From positions 7,225,001 to 7,289,000 of the forward strand of contig CM065299.1 of NCBI GenBank assembly GCA_032871835.1: DNA of 64,000 nt. Direction: 5' to 3'. Under the pieces are notes generated by a model, which searched no databases, had not been told where the DNA came from, and saw nothing but the letters and a program-made list of their open reading frames with translations. Positions 54,692 through 64,000 of this stretch are shown here, piece after piece. The DNA comes from Dipteronia dyeriana (lineage: Eukaryota > Streptophyta > Magnoliopsida > Sapindales > Sapindaceae). Every line of letters begins with the position of its first letter. Within the stretch, counting starts at the first letter, position 1. A program made the translations under genes and the position numbers.

Positions 54692-56233
54692 ATCACTGAT
54701 CGGTCTATTTCTATACATATTTTAGATCTCCATTTCCTATTATTTGTTCTTTGTTCTTGGGTAAAATTAGGTATTTTATATGTTTGTTGAGCATGTGTAT
54801 GTCACATTCCATTCAAGAGGTATTGAATGTTATTTTGAAGAAAAAGAGTAAAAAGTTGAATTTCAGCCAATGCAGAACAACTAGATTGCGGGGCCAATAT
54901 CTCTTAGTTTAGAACGAATTGTATGTCCTACTACCTATAGATTGAAAACCTCGGAAGTCTAGTTTTCGACACACTTTACGGATCGAAATTCCGATATTCC
55001 TAGAAGAAGTTATGCCCATTTTAGTACCCAATGGGAAATATTTCCTTCTTGGAATTGTTTGGGAGTCTTTTGCAAACAAGTTGAAACCTAATCCTAATCT
55101 TCCTTCAATAAGTAGTCTTTTATTGCATTAGGAAAGAACTAAAGTCCCAAAAAGGTAGAGTTCTATATTGGAATTGATTTCCTTGTTGTTTAAGGACATG
55201 ACATAGAATCTACACCTATTTAAACCCCATGTGAACCCTAATTTCGAGATAAGAGAAGCTAAGGGAGGTCCCAAGCCACCAAGAGGGCCATCCCCCACCA
55301 CTCCATCACTATACATCACCTCACGTACCTTCCATTCATCTTTACACATCGAAGATTCGAAGACGAAGAAGAATTCATCATTGAAGACTTGAAGAACTCA
55401 TTGAATGACAATATGGGTTTTATCTTTTCTTTCTCTTTTCCTTCTATTTTCATAATGTGTAAATAAATCCATAACTAGGGAATCAATGTGAACCTTTTGT
55501 GAATGCTCATGTTTGGATTAATAATATTATTTCATCAACTCAATTCTTGATTTGTTCATTATTCTTAATTGCTTGACTCTCATTAGTTTTAATATTTATT
55601 CACACCATAGACCAAGGGTGGATAATTATTTGGCATTATTATTTGGCATTATTTTAGGGTTAAGACTATCTGAGAATTAGAGTTAGAGGATTGACCAAAC
55701 CTAACCTTGATTAATGCTCTTTTGAACGAATGAATTTTATCTTTAGCATAGACCAAGCAAAGTATAGAATTTGGTTTTTATTTCTTACGCTTAACGGGTT
55801 TCCGATCATTGTTCACACCATAGACCAAGGGTGAATAGCGGTTGGGAATACTTGACTCATCCCGCGATCATACGGTAATAGTCATATTAAAGATAAAGAA
55901 TGAACCCTTGAATTGATTGAATCTTTTTACAAATTAATCCATGCATTGAGTGTTTATAATTGGGGATCATTGATGACCTAATGTTTTCTCACCCTTGACC
56001 ACAACCCAATCTTTTCAATTGTTTTTTTAGTTTTAATTTAATTTAGTTTTAACTTTAAATCAAACTCAACAATCTTCTTGTTACTTTAATTTAGCTTTAA
56101 TTAGAACTAGATTTAAATCATTAAATCTCTAGTCTTCGTGGGAACGATCCTTACTTGTTGTTGTACTTATCTTCACGATTGGTGCACTTGCGAGTATTGT
56201 TTTTTATAACACGATTTACACACAATCAATCAC
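54692..56233. mobile_element. Solo LTR 2 (Gypsy-type) in Copia element 4
   Basis: TGATCGGTCTATTT (54697) to TTTACACACAATCA (56228), flanked by perfect ATCAC repeats (54692-54696 and 56229-56233). 1532 bp. The end has GGGAACGATCCTTACTTG, then GGTGCACTTGCGAG, typical of long plant Gypsy LTRs. Removing it and one ATCAC restores the integrase frame V-D-H-S-R-S-K-L-D. Related to solo LTR 1 over its first 60 bp, the AGAAC/TTCTAGA unit and the 3' end. Confidence 0.9.
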
Positions 56234-57507
56234 TCAAGGAGCAAGTTGGACGCCAAATCAGTGAAGTGTACCTTGGTAGGTTATGGTGAAGACGAGTTTG
56301 GTTATAAACTCTGGGATGACCAAAACCGAAAGATGATCAGAAGTAGAGATGTTGTTTTCATTGAGAAGGTCATGTACAAGGACAGGAGTACACATATGTC
56401 TGAGCAGGAAGAGCCAAACTACTTTGGGCCAGAGGATGTATCGAGTGGTAGGAACGTGGAATGTGGTAGTGATTAGAAAGTTGAAGAGCAAGATATGCAA
56501 CCCTGGGTTGAAAAACCTATACCATAAAATGAAATTTCAGCACTACAGAGTCTGATCGGTCATAGAGTTTTGAATCCGCAAATTAGGAATGCTTTGAGAA
56601 GATCCCTACAGGTCAAGAGTACACTGCGAAGATCCACTCGCCCACATGTACCAAATAGAAGGTACTTGAATTACTTGTCGTTGACAGATACGAGAGAACC
56701 TGAATGTTATGATGATGCATGTCAAGGTGAACATGCAATCAAGTGGAAGATTGCAATGAAAGACGAGATGAAGTTGCTTGTGTCCAATCAGACTTGGGAG
56801 TTAACTGAGTTACCTGAAGAAAGGAAAGCTCTACAGAACATGTGGGTGTTTCAAATCAATGAGGAACATGATGGTTCCAAGAGATAAAATGTGAGACTAG
56901 TGGTCAATGGCTTTCAGCAAAAGGAATGTATTGATTACACCGATATTTTTTCTCTTGTTGTTAAACTAACTATGATCCGGTTAGTATTGAGCATTGTCAC
57001 AACAAAGGGATTACATCTTGAGCAGTTGGATGTGAAACTGCCTTTCTTCATGGAGACTTTCAGGAAGAGATATACATGCAGCAGACAGAGGGGTTTATGG
57101 AACAGGGCAGAGAATGGATGGTTTGCAGATTGACGAAGAGCTTGTATGGTTTGAAACAAGCTTCCCTACAGTGGTACAAGAAGTTTGATGGGTTTACGCA
57201 ATGGGATAGCTACTTTAGATGCAATGCTGACCATTGTTGCTATTTCAAGAAGGTTAACTCGAGCTTCTTAATATTGCTACTTTATGTTGATAACATGTTA
57301 ATAGTTGGTGTAGATTTGGAAGAGATTAACAGTTTGAAGAAGCAACTATCAAATGAGTTCGAGATGAAGGACTTAGGTGCAACAAAGCAGATCCTTGGAA
57401 TAAGGATTAGTAGAGACGAACAAATGGGTACTTTACAGCTATCTCAGGCAGAGTATATTCGTAAGATGTTACAAAGATTCAACATAGGCGATGCAAAGCC
57501 AGTTTGA
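56234..57507 (+). pseudogene. Integrase end and RT of Copia element 4 (broken)
   Basis: The integrase C-terminal motif GYGEDEFGYKLWDDQNRK and RSRDVVFIEK is open at 56246-56476. RT then reads ETWELTEL-like text at 56760-56830 and FQQKECIDYTDIFSLVVKLT (about 56918-56975). LEQLDVKLPFF at about 57020 leads into a frameshift in what is normally A-F-L-H-G-D. The catalytic box at about 57280-57300 reads L-L-Y-V-D-N-M, with Asn replacing the second Asp of YVDD. Stops lie near 56474, 56885 and 57505. Confidence 0.85.
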
Positions 57508-58245
57508 ACACCGTTAGCTAGTCACTGCAGATTGTCTAATGATCAGTGTCCAAAGACAGACGAAGAAAAAGACTTCTTGGCTAGGGTACCATATGCATCA
57601 ACCATTAGAAGTCTGATGTACGTCGTGGTTTGCACTAGACTAGATATTTCTCATGCAGTGGGAATTGTGAACAGATACATGTCTAATCCAGGCAAGCAAC
57701 ACTGGAAAACAGTAAAGTGGATCCTAAGGTATTTGTGGGGTACGACAGAGAAGTGTCTAACCTTTAGGAGAGATGAACTCAAGCTGGGAGGTTTTATAGA
57801 TTCAGATTTTACCAGAGAGGTGGATCATAAAAGAAGTACCACGGGATATGTGTTCAAAATGGCTAGTACCGCGATTAGTTGGGTATCCCAATTGTAAAAA
57901 ATAGTGACAATCTCTACAACTGAATCAAAGTATGTGGATGTGACAGAAGCAAACAAATAGTTGATATGGTTACAAGGGTTGTTAGCTGAGTTGGGATTCA
58001 ATCAGGTGATGAACGTGTTGCACAGTGATAGTCAGAGTATAACACACTTGGCTAAGAATTCAGCGTTCCATTCTAGGAGCAAGCACATAGACCTTTGTTA
58101 TCACTTTATTCGGTCGTTAATCGAACAAGGAGTGTTGAGTTTAGTGAAGATCACAGGAACCAAGAATCTGGGTGACATGTTAACCAAACCAGTCACTATT
58201 GAGAAACTGAAGCTGTGTGCAGCTTCAGTGGGTCTTCAAAAGTGA
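57508..58245 (+). pseudogene. RNase H of Copia element 4 (broken)
   Basis: Open 57532-57897 has YASTIRSLMYVVVCTRLDIS, AVGIVNRYMSNPGKQHW and GFIDSDFTREVDHKRSTTGY. A stop at 57895-57897 and another at 57958 precede open 57961-58245 with LHSDSQSITHLAKNSAFHSR and SKHIDLCYHFIRSLI. It ends at TGA 58243-58245. Confidence 0.85.
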
Positions 58246-58331
58246 AGATGTAAGGGACGAGCGCACCGTTATTTATCCACTAAGTCATCGAGGAAGGATG
58301 GAGAACTTCTTTTGAGTTTCAGTATTCAAGT

Positions 58332-58338
58332 GGGAGAT
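58332..58338 (+). other. Polypurine tract of Copia element 4
   Basis: GGGAGAT directly precedes the TGTTGGGATATG start of the 3' LTR, the usual Copia arrangement. Confidence 0.75.
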
Positions 58339-58718
58339 TGTTGGGATATGTGAAGCCAGAAACCAGCCTGAGAAAAAGGAAATCTTGCGTAGAGAAGTAA
58401 TTAATATATATATATATATATATATATACTCTAATTGGGATTTGGCTAACCCTAGTGCTTCCATATAAATACTACCATTATGTAGTATGCAAAAGTGTGT
58501 GAGAGAAAAATTGCTAGAAAGAGAGAGAAATTGTAGAGAGACTACAAGAGACATAGAGATTGTAATCAACTCTGAAAATAGTAGATTGGGTGAAGTGCGC
58601 TCCGTGGACGTAGGTAAATTGCTGAACCACGTAAAATCTTTGGTGTCTTCTGTCTTGTTATTGCTTTCTATTACTTGTGTGTGTTTGGATTGTGTGTGTG
58701 CAATTTTTCTCAACAACA
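58339..58718 (+). repeat. 3' LTR of Copia element 4
   Basis: 380 bp from TGTTGGGATATG to TCTCAACAACA, with a TATA box CATATAAATAC at 58462-58472 and (TA)n at 58408-58430. No matching 5' LTR is present in the window near the element start. Confidence 0.75.
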
Positions 58719-58731
58719 ACTGGTACGGATT

Positions 58732-58845
58732 TTCTCTTGGGTCTCTACCTAAAAGGCCTCATACCAATGGATGTTGTTTCCATACTTATACCCAAGATCA
58801 TCCCTATGTCTAGCCAATGTGGGACTTTGGTTGCACACCCAACAC
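58732..58845. repeat. About 115-bp repeat, copy 2
   Basis: Matches 49128-49245 nearly base for base over GGGTCTCTACC, CCTCATACCAATGGATG, CCAATGTGGGACTTTGG and CACACCCAACA. It lies just after the 3' LTR of Copia element 4. Confidence 0.75.
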
Positions 58846-59330
58846 ATTCTTGACATTCATGTTCCATGTTGATTAGGAGTGTTAAAAGATGAATAATTTT
58901 TTTGTACATATATGTGTTGTATATTCTCTTCTTTATCTTTGTTATTATTTACATGTATTATCTCTAAGAATGGAGATATCTGTTGACGAAGCGGAAAGCG
59001 ATAAATAATGAAAACACTTAATTGCTCTAAAGAAATTTTTTATTGATGATGAAATGAATCAGAAAACAATAGAAGTTGGGTCTTATTTATAGGAGATTCT
59101 AAGCTTGATTTGGACTCCAAGTTTAGCTATATTAGGAAAATCCAATAATCTATATAAATCTCACTTAACTTAGACTCTAAGTTACTTGACGTACACTCCA
59201 AGTAACCGAGTTAATAAAATTCCTAAAGATCTTTGTGGAAGATCTTACTTGATGGCAAAGAATATAAATACTAAAATGATATTAATTGACCTGAAAGAAA
59301 AATAAAATTGCGCAAATGGCACCTCAAAAC
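58846..59330. other. Unassigned AT-rich DNA
   Basis: No gene is visible. The pairs GACTCCAAGTTTAG, GACTCTAAGTTAC and ACACTCCAAGTAAC (59110-59210) are loosely repeated. It could be part of an LTR, but no ends were found. Confidence 0.45.
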
Positions 59331-60233
59331 TAGGGCTGACAATTCTGGTTCATGGGTTGGGTTGACCTCAACCCGACACGATCCGAATAGCATTAACCCT
59401 TAACCCAACACGACCCATTTAATTAAACGGGTTAATCTTTTGAAACCCAATATGACCCATTTAATTAAACGGGTTAAACGGGTTGACCACTGACACGTCT
59501 AAGATTAGGGATTCCGGCGCTCTTGGCGGTGACAACTTCTGTTACCTCCATGAATTCCCCGACGACAACAATGTCATTTCTGTCTCCACCTCAACAACCA
59601 CCACAAGCACAACAACTACAACCGATTTATAGAAACAACAACAAAAGTCACAATAGCAGAAATCGAAAAAGCTATCAAATCTTTTGAACTTGGCAAACAC
59701 AGAGTTTGAGACGACGAGCAAGGAGACAACGAAGAAGAAAGAAGAGGTTCTGGAGGACTTGAAGCGTGGCTGAGTTGAAGCAAGGCGGCGACCACGAAAA
59801 AGAAAGATAAAGATATGATTTAGGTTTTAATTTTTTTTAATATGAAATTTGTAGATTTCTTTATAACTATCACTAGAATCCAAATGTTTTCTGACAATAT
59901 AAGTCACTTTCCATAATTTAATGATTTATTATTATTATTTTTAAGAAATGTTTGTGTTTGAAAATAATATTTTGGACTTTGGGGTGTAGTGTTGTTGTAA
60001 ATGATTACATAATATGTAAAAATTCATATATACCCCTAAAATTATTAAAATTACAAATGTACATATGTGATAAACGGGTTAAACGGGTCACCAATAGCCA
60101 AACCCGACACGACCCGTATAATAAACAGGTCAAACGGGTTGACCCGTTTATGACCCGAACCCAATTTACAGTCAACCCGAACATGCTTATTAACCTCGGG
60201 TTCGCGGGTCACGGGTCAATTTTGCCGGCTCTA
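59331..60233. mobile_element. hAT-like element with AACGGGTTAAACGGG-rich ends
   Basis: The ends TAGGGCTGACAATTC and, inverted, TAGAGCCGGCAAAATTG are hAT-like. The flanks CTCAAAAC (59323-59330) and CTTAAAAT (60234-60241) agree at six of eight bases. Both ends repeat GACCCGTTT and AAACGGGTT words. About 300 bp of gene-like, less AT-rich DNA lies in the middle (59500-59805). Confidence 0.75.
59500..59805 (+). other. Gene-like fragment inside the hAT-like element
   Basis: One frame reads GALGGDNFCYLHEFPDDNNV, then a Ser/Thr run, then NLANTEFETTSKETTKKKEE and VLEDLKRG, with two or three stops. The composition is coding-like and differs from the flanking element ends. I do not recognise the parent gene. 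Capture of a host fragment is an inference. Confidence 0.3.
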
Positions 60234-61470
60234 CTTAAAATGGTCCCATTAAAGATGTCCTACGTCATCTATAACCATAGTTTATCGCTCATTCTTAAGC
60301 CTACAACACCTACTGTAGGTCAAAATCATTCGATTTATTTAGCTTTTCTTTCATTATTATTTTGCTTTTCTTTCATTATTATTTTATCGGATTCCATTGG
60401 CCTTTGTGTCATTAATGCTCTGTTTAGGAAAGCTTTTGGGATGTTTAAAAGAGTTTTTGGTACCCAAAAGTGGCTTTTAAAGTTGTTTAGATAAAAAGTA
60501 ATACTAAATATATCACCTAAAATCATAACTTTTTCATCCCCAATACATATGGTAGTTTATATGTCAATTAATGAATAGATATATAAATAAGTTAGGTAAA
60601 TTATTATTAACGTGTATGCACTCACCAATTGACATAAAATGTCATATATATTATGATAGAAAAGTTGTGATTTTAGATATGATATCAAACGTTAAAAATC
60701 TTAGATAAAATATCAGAAGTGCTTCTTGAAGTTAAAAGCTCTTTTATAAGAAACCACCTACCCAGCTTCTTTTGAAAGGGCTTATACAAAAAACACTTGA
60801 AGCCAAAGGTACAATTTAAACAATTTAATGAATTTTTTTATTTACCATTTTATCCTCTACTCAATTAATAACAAATTGATCCATTTTACACCCAAATTCG
60901 AGCCACCATCCCAATCCAAATTCCAACCACCATCTTAAAAAAGAAATGAGAAAAATCAACTAAATCCATGGGCAAATTAAACTAAATAAAATGATTAAAC
61001 AAAAAATTGAAACAATGGAGAGAAGTTTGGAGTTGATGGCTTTGATGAAATATGAGAGAGGTTAAACTTTAGAGTAAGATAATATTAGGACAAAGAAAGA
61101 GAGGAAACTGGAAAGTAGAGAAGAGAATGAAAATGTTTTGATAGCGAATGAGAGAAAAGGAGATGATGAGAGTTGGGTTTGTGTTGGCGGCTGTAAATCT
61201 GGTGAGAGTTGGGTTTGTAAGGATGACAGTATTTTAGGGATTATGGTATTTTTTATTATATTTTAATTTTTCACTTGTAAGTTGTAACTATTTTACTGTC
61301 AAAATAAATTGTAACTATTTTATTTTTATTTTTATATTTAGCATTTTAATATTATTATGTTTTTATTTGTCTAGTTTTTTTAATTTATAAATTTAATTGT
61401 TTATTTTTTATTTTAATCACAAAAAGTATTAAAATATAAATTATTCGATTGGCTTAGGTTGTATTATCTG
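60234..61470. other. AT-rich DNA, no gene
   Basis: A 22-bp tandem duplication (TTTCATTATTATTTTGCTTT at about 60345-60385). Stretches such as AAAGCTTTTGGGATGTTTAA near 60430 and its rough inverse near 60740 suggest an old inverted-repeat element, but the ends are not clear. A 180-codon frame at 59952-60494 crosses the hAT-like end and is not a gene. Confidence 0.45.
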
Positions 61471-61474
61471 TGAC

Positions 61475-61876
61475 AAGCATGGGACGCAGTCAATAAGCTT
61501 AAAGCAATGGTCCCGCCCCTTGTTGTGGAGGCTATGGCTGTCCAGTGGGGCATTCAGATGGCAGTTTCTGAAGGCATTAGGCCTTTTCTGGTTGAATCAA
61601 ACTCTCTTCAGGTTGCTAATTTGGCGAATAATGGCGTGCCTTCCTCTGCTGATGTTGGTCCTATTACTTCTGACATTATAGATTCTTTGGAGTCTCTTCC
61701 TAGGTGCTCTATTTCCCATGTTTCCGGGGGTGGTAATCTAGCAGCTCATGTCTTAGCAAAAGAGGTCCTTTTGGCTGAAAGGGATTCAGTTTGGGTGGAT
61801 TTTTGCCCTCCCTGCGTGGAGAGGATTGTCCTGGCTGATGGTTCTTCTTAGGTTTTGCTTGCTTGTCAAAAAAATG
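61475..61876 (+). pseudogene. 3' end of a LINE: RNase H domain fragment
   Basis: The frame from about 61475 (QAWDAVNKLKAMVPPLVVEA, then MAVQWGIQMAVSEGIRPFLV, ESNSLQVANLAN) is the C-terminal two thirds of an RVT_3-type RNase H, with Glu and Asp of the fold visible. It ends at TAG 61849-61851, and CTTGCTTGTCAAAAAAATG follows, a typical plant LINE tail with a short A run. The rest of the element is missing, as is usual for 5'-truncated LINEs. It could alternatively be a host RNase H-like exon, but the tail argues against that. Confidence 0.65.
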
Positions 61877-62011
61877 AACTCTAATTAAGTTCATAAAGGT
61901 AATATTATAATTTAAAAACATTTTGAAATGTTTCTATTAAACGGTCTCAAAACCTCTTATGGATATAAAGATTCTTCTTTATATAAACTATCCAAACAGT
62001 AACCGAAAAAC

Positions 62012-62707
62012 TAAGGGGGTGCTTGTTTTTTTAGCTAGAATCTGAATAGATCTGAACTTTACTGAAATCTGAAAAGTATCTTGAATCTGAATTTTGATAA
62101 CATGTTTGTTTTTTATATTGGAGGTCTGAATATCAATATCTAAAAACTGATATAAAGATATTTATACCCTTAATGATTATTAATTTGATGTACTTGTATT
62201 TAAAATAAAGTTAATGAAATTATTATTAAAAATAAAAATAAAATTAAGTAAGAAAAAAAATGTGAATCAAGACGCGTAATAAAAAAACTAATTTTTTAAA
62301 GTTAAAAAAATTGAAGACGAATCTCCAGTGTCAAAAGTCAAAACCCATCCAATTTCATAGCAAAATTTTTTAAAAGTAATTTTTTATTTTTAAATGGAGA
62401 TTGGTCTCTGTATTGAAGTTTTAACAATTTTTTTTAATTTGATTTGGATGGTACCTCCATATTCCTTTTTAATTTTTGTTTTTTTTTTTATCTTATTTTG
62501 TAATATTATGAAGATTTGGGATATTTTTAGAAAAAATGGGTTAAAGTTATATATGATTTTTAGACTTTATATATACGTCAGGATTTCTAACTTATTGAAT
62601 TTAAGATGTTTTTGATATTATTTCAGATTTAAGATCTAAAAAATAAAAATAAAAAACAAAATATCTTTTTAATGTCTTTTCAGATTTAAAAAAAAAAACA
62701 CCCTTAG
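62012..62707. mobile_element. Small inverted-repeat element
   Basis: The left end CTAAGGGGGTGCTTGTTTTTTT is mirrored by the inverted right end CTAAGGGTGTTTTTTTTTTT, and AATCTGAA words repeat inside both ends. About 695 bp, AT-rich, no coding. The end style resembles 36211-36958. Confidence 0.6.
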
Positions 62708-63654
62708 GACTTTTACTTTATATCGATTAAAGTTAAAAACAAAAGTTATTACAAATGAGACCCGTAACTCGTTTCGTAGCAAAAAAGGCTCGATTATTTT
62801 TACACCAATAACTGCACTAATTTTTTATTTGTTTTTCAACATCAAATCCTAGAATATATCATCCATTTCTTACTTAAAATTTGCTACAATTCTTGAACAT
62901 ACCCAACACTTCGTACTAAAGCCTTAGGCGGTGAAGAGACGACATTGAGATGCCAATCTTATAAATAAGTGATTGTCTAATAACGAATATCGTCTTTATA
63001 CCAAACAAGATGAATTGAAGTCATAATTCATTCGATGCTTTTTATGAATATCAACCAAATATCGTAAATAAATTGTTCTTGATTATTCAATCATCATTTA
63101 ATTCTTTGATAAATGATCATTAGGAGTCAAGTTCAATAAGGATAACAAATATAATGGTCTGATCATTATCCGAAATTCGGAACCAAAAAATCAGTTCCTT
63201 CCCAAGAAATAAGGACCTATCATTCGAATTTATTAATTTAATATTTAATTAATATAAAAATAAAATAAAATAAATTTGGAAATGCAAAAAAATAGTACCA
63301 ACATTGAATTAAGTGTACGTTTGGTAAGGAGATAGGACAGGACAATACATGACGGGACATGACAAGGTATGTTGTTCTATATTGTGTTTGGAAGGTTTGT
63401 AATAGAATTGTTAAATGTACTGATATGAGTTTGGTATGGCTGGGACATGATGGGACTAGATGTTCAAATAATCAGAATGTCCCTATTATATATTATATAT
63501 AATTAATATAAATAATATATAATATATATTATTATATATGTGTATATATAATACTATAACTATTATTATATATGTTATTGGTAAAATCTGAAGAATGGTG
63601 AGTCAACATAACTACCCAAAAAACAAGGGAGTTAAAGATACCACATCATCGTGT
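62708..63654. other. AT-rich DNA, no gene
   Basis: Includes GTACGTTTGGTAAGGAGATAG near 63312, a type of end seen in hAT-like elements, and a very AT-rich part at 63485-63580. No supported feature. Confidence 0.5.
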
Positions 63655-63845
63655 AACATTGGGCCGGCCCGGCCTGGCCCAATTTGGCACGGCCTGTCGG
63701 GCCAGTTTTCCAAAATGGACTGGGCCTGGCACGCCACGCCCAATTGGGTGTGCCGTGCCAGGCCCGGCACGGCACGTGGACACAGCCATGGAAGGCCGTG
63801 CCGTGCCAGCTAGGCGGGCCAAACAGGTCGGGCCACTTTAACTTT
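63655..63845. repeat. GC-rich GGCCCGGCACGG repeat segment
   Basis: About 190 bp of GC-rich DNA with GGGCC, GGCCCGG and GGCACGGC words in both orientations, strongly different from the AT-rich flanks. Such segments form the ends of some plant hAT-like elements; the partner end may lie beyond the window. Overlapping open frames here are composition artefacts. Confidence 0.55.
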
Positions 63846-64000
63846 TAAAAATATATATATATAATTTATTAATAATATCATAGAGTATGGACATCATAAA
63901 GTATTGGGATGTGACCCATAACCTTTGTCCAAGTAAGTATGTTCTCTTTTACTTTTTCCTCATTTATATATAGGTTATATCTCTATTCATTCCTCTTATT

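Larger units (their letters stand above)
49480..58718 (+). mobile_element. Copia element 4: Tnt1-like relic interrupted by two solo LTRs
   Basis: Order on the plus strand: leader, gag (50091-50890 and 53510-53590), protease, integrase, RT, RNase H, purine tract, 3' LTR. The frame joins cleanly across both solo LTR insertions when one copy of ATCAC is removed. The 5' LTR is missing. Residue patterns such as YGDEEF-like GYGEDEFGYKLWD and RSRDVVF suggest the Tork/Tnt1 lineage. Many stops and frameshifts. Confidence 0.88.

Noticed and set aside
59952..60494. 180-codon plus-strand frame
   Set aside because: It crosses the border of the hAT-like element into unrelated DNA, so it cannot be an old gene; no motif.
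60415..62002. Possible hAT-like element ending CTGTTTAGGAAAG and, inverted, CTGTTTGGATAG
   Set aside because: The inverted match is only about 12 bp and no target duplication was found.
63595..63841. Two overlapping GC-rich frames
   Set aside because: Composition artefact of a GGCC-rich repeat; both frames are open only because GC-rich DNA has few stops.

Overview
The window looks like AT-rich nuclear DNA from a eudicot plant. The evidence is a multi-exon plant gene with short AT-rich GT-AG introns, plant-type Ty1/Copia and Ty3/Gypsy elements (Met-initiator-type primer sites, GCGCCGCTGCCGGGGA-type leader), an RNase H-bearing LINE, hAT, CACTA and Mutator-like elements, and abundant microsatellites. 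Most of the window is transposable-element DNA. The only clear host gene is a 4-coumarate:CoA ligase-like (acyl-activating) gene at 29439-31724. It has six exons, and exon 1 carries a 1-bp frameshift.

Layout. 1-780: a relic of a second copy of the region around that gene (its promoter/5' UTR plus a block also found at 27.06-28.68 kb). 1.3-3.0 kb: an unclassified GGTACC-rich repeat block with a 45-bp tandem array. 3.35-10.19 kb: a complete but decayed Copia element (+) with 804-bp LTRs. 10.95-12.49 kb: a Mutator-like element with long terminal inverted repeats and an internal array of inverted motifs. 13.43-16.57 kb: an hAT element with a broken transposase. 16.6-26.69 kb: a Ty3/Gypsy element on the minus strand. 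It lacks reverse transcriptase and RNase H but carries two extra ORFs between integrase and the 3' LTR. 27.06-31.72 kb: the ligase-like gene and its upstream region, with two small hAT insertions. 33.2-33.4 kb: two possible terminal exons of an unknown minus-strand gene. 33.96-38.24 kb: a non-autonomous CACTA element holding two smaller elements.

38.6-49.1 kb is a three-level nest: a plus-strand Copia pol relic interrupted by a minus-strand LINE, which is itself interrupted by a young minus-strand Copia. That young Copia keeps one reading frame of 1,332 codons broken only by nine point stops. 49.5-58.7 kb is a Tnt1-like Copia relic split by two related solo LTRs, both flanked by ATCAC. One of them contains a tRNA-like sequence. 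58.8-64 kb holds small hAT-like elements and a LINE RNase H fragment.

The most unusual object is the Gypsy element at 16.6-26.7 kb. Downstream of integrase it carries an intact 146-codon ORF of unknown function with a Cys cluster, then a full-length, intronless copy of a LONELY GUY-type cytokinin-activating enzyme gene. A TATA-like box lies about 75-90 bp upstream of each. The LOG copy is now disabled by a stop, a frameshift and a changed glycine-loop residue. Coordinates of nested boundaries come from reading terminal motifs and target-site duplications by eye; LTR identities are partial counts, not alignments.
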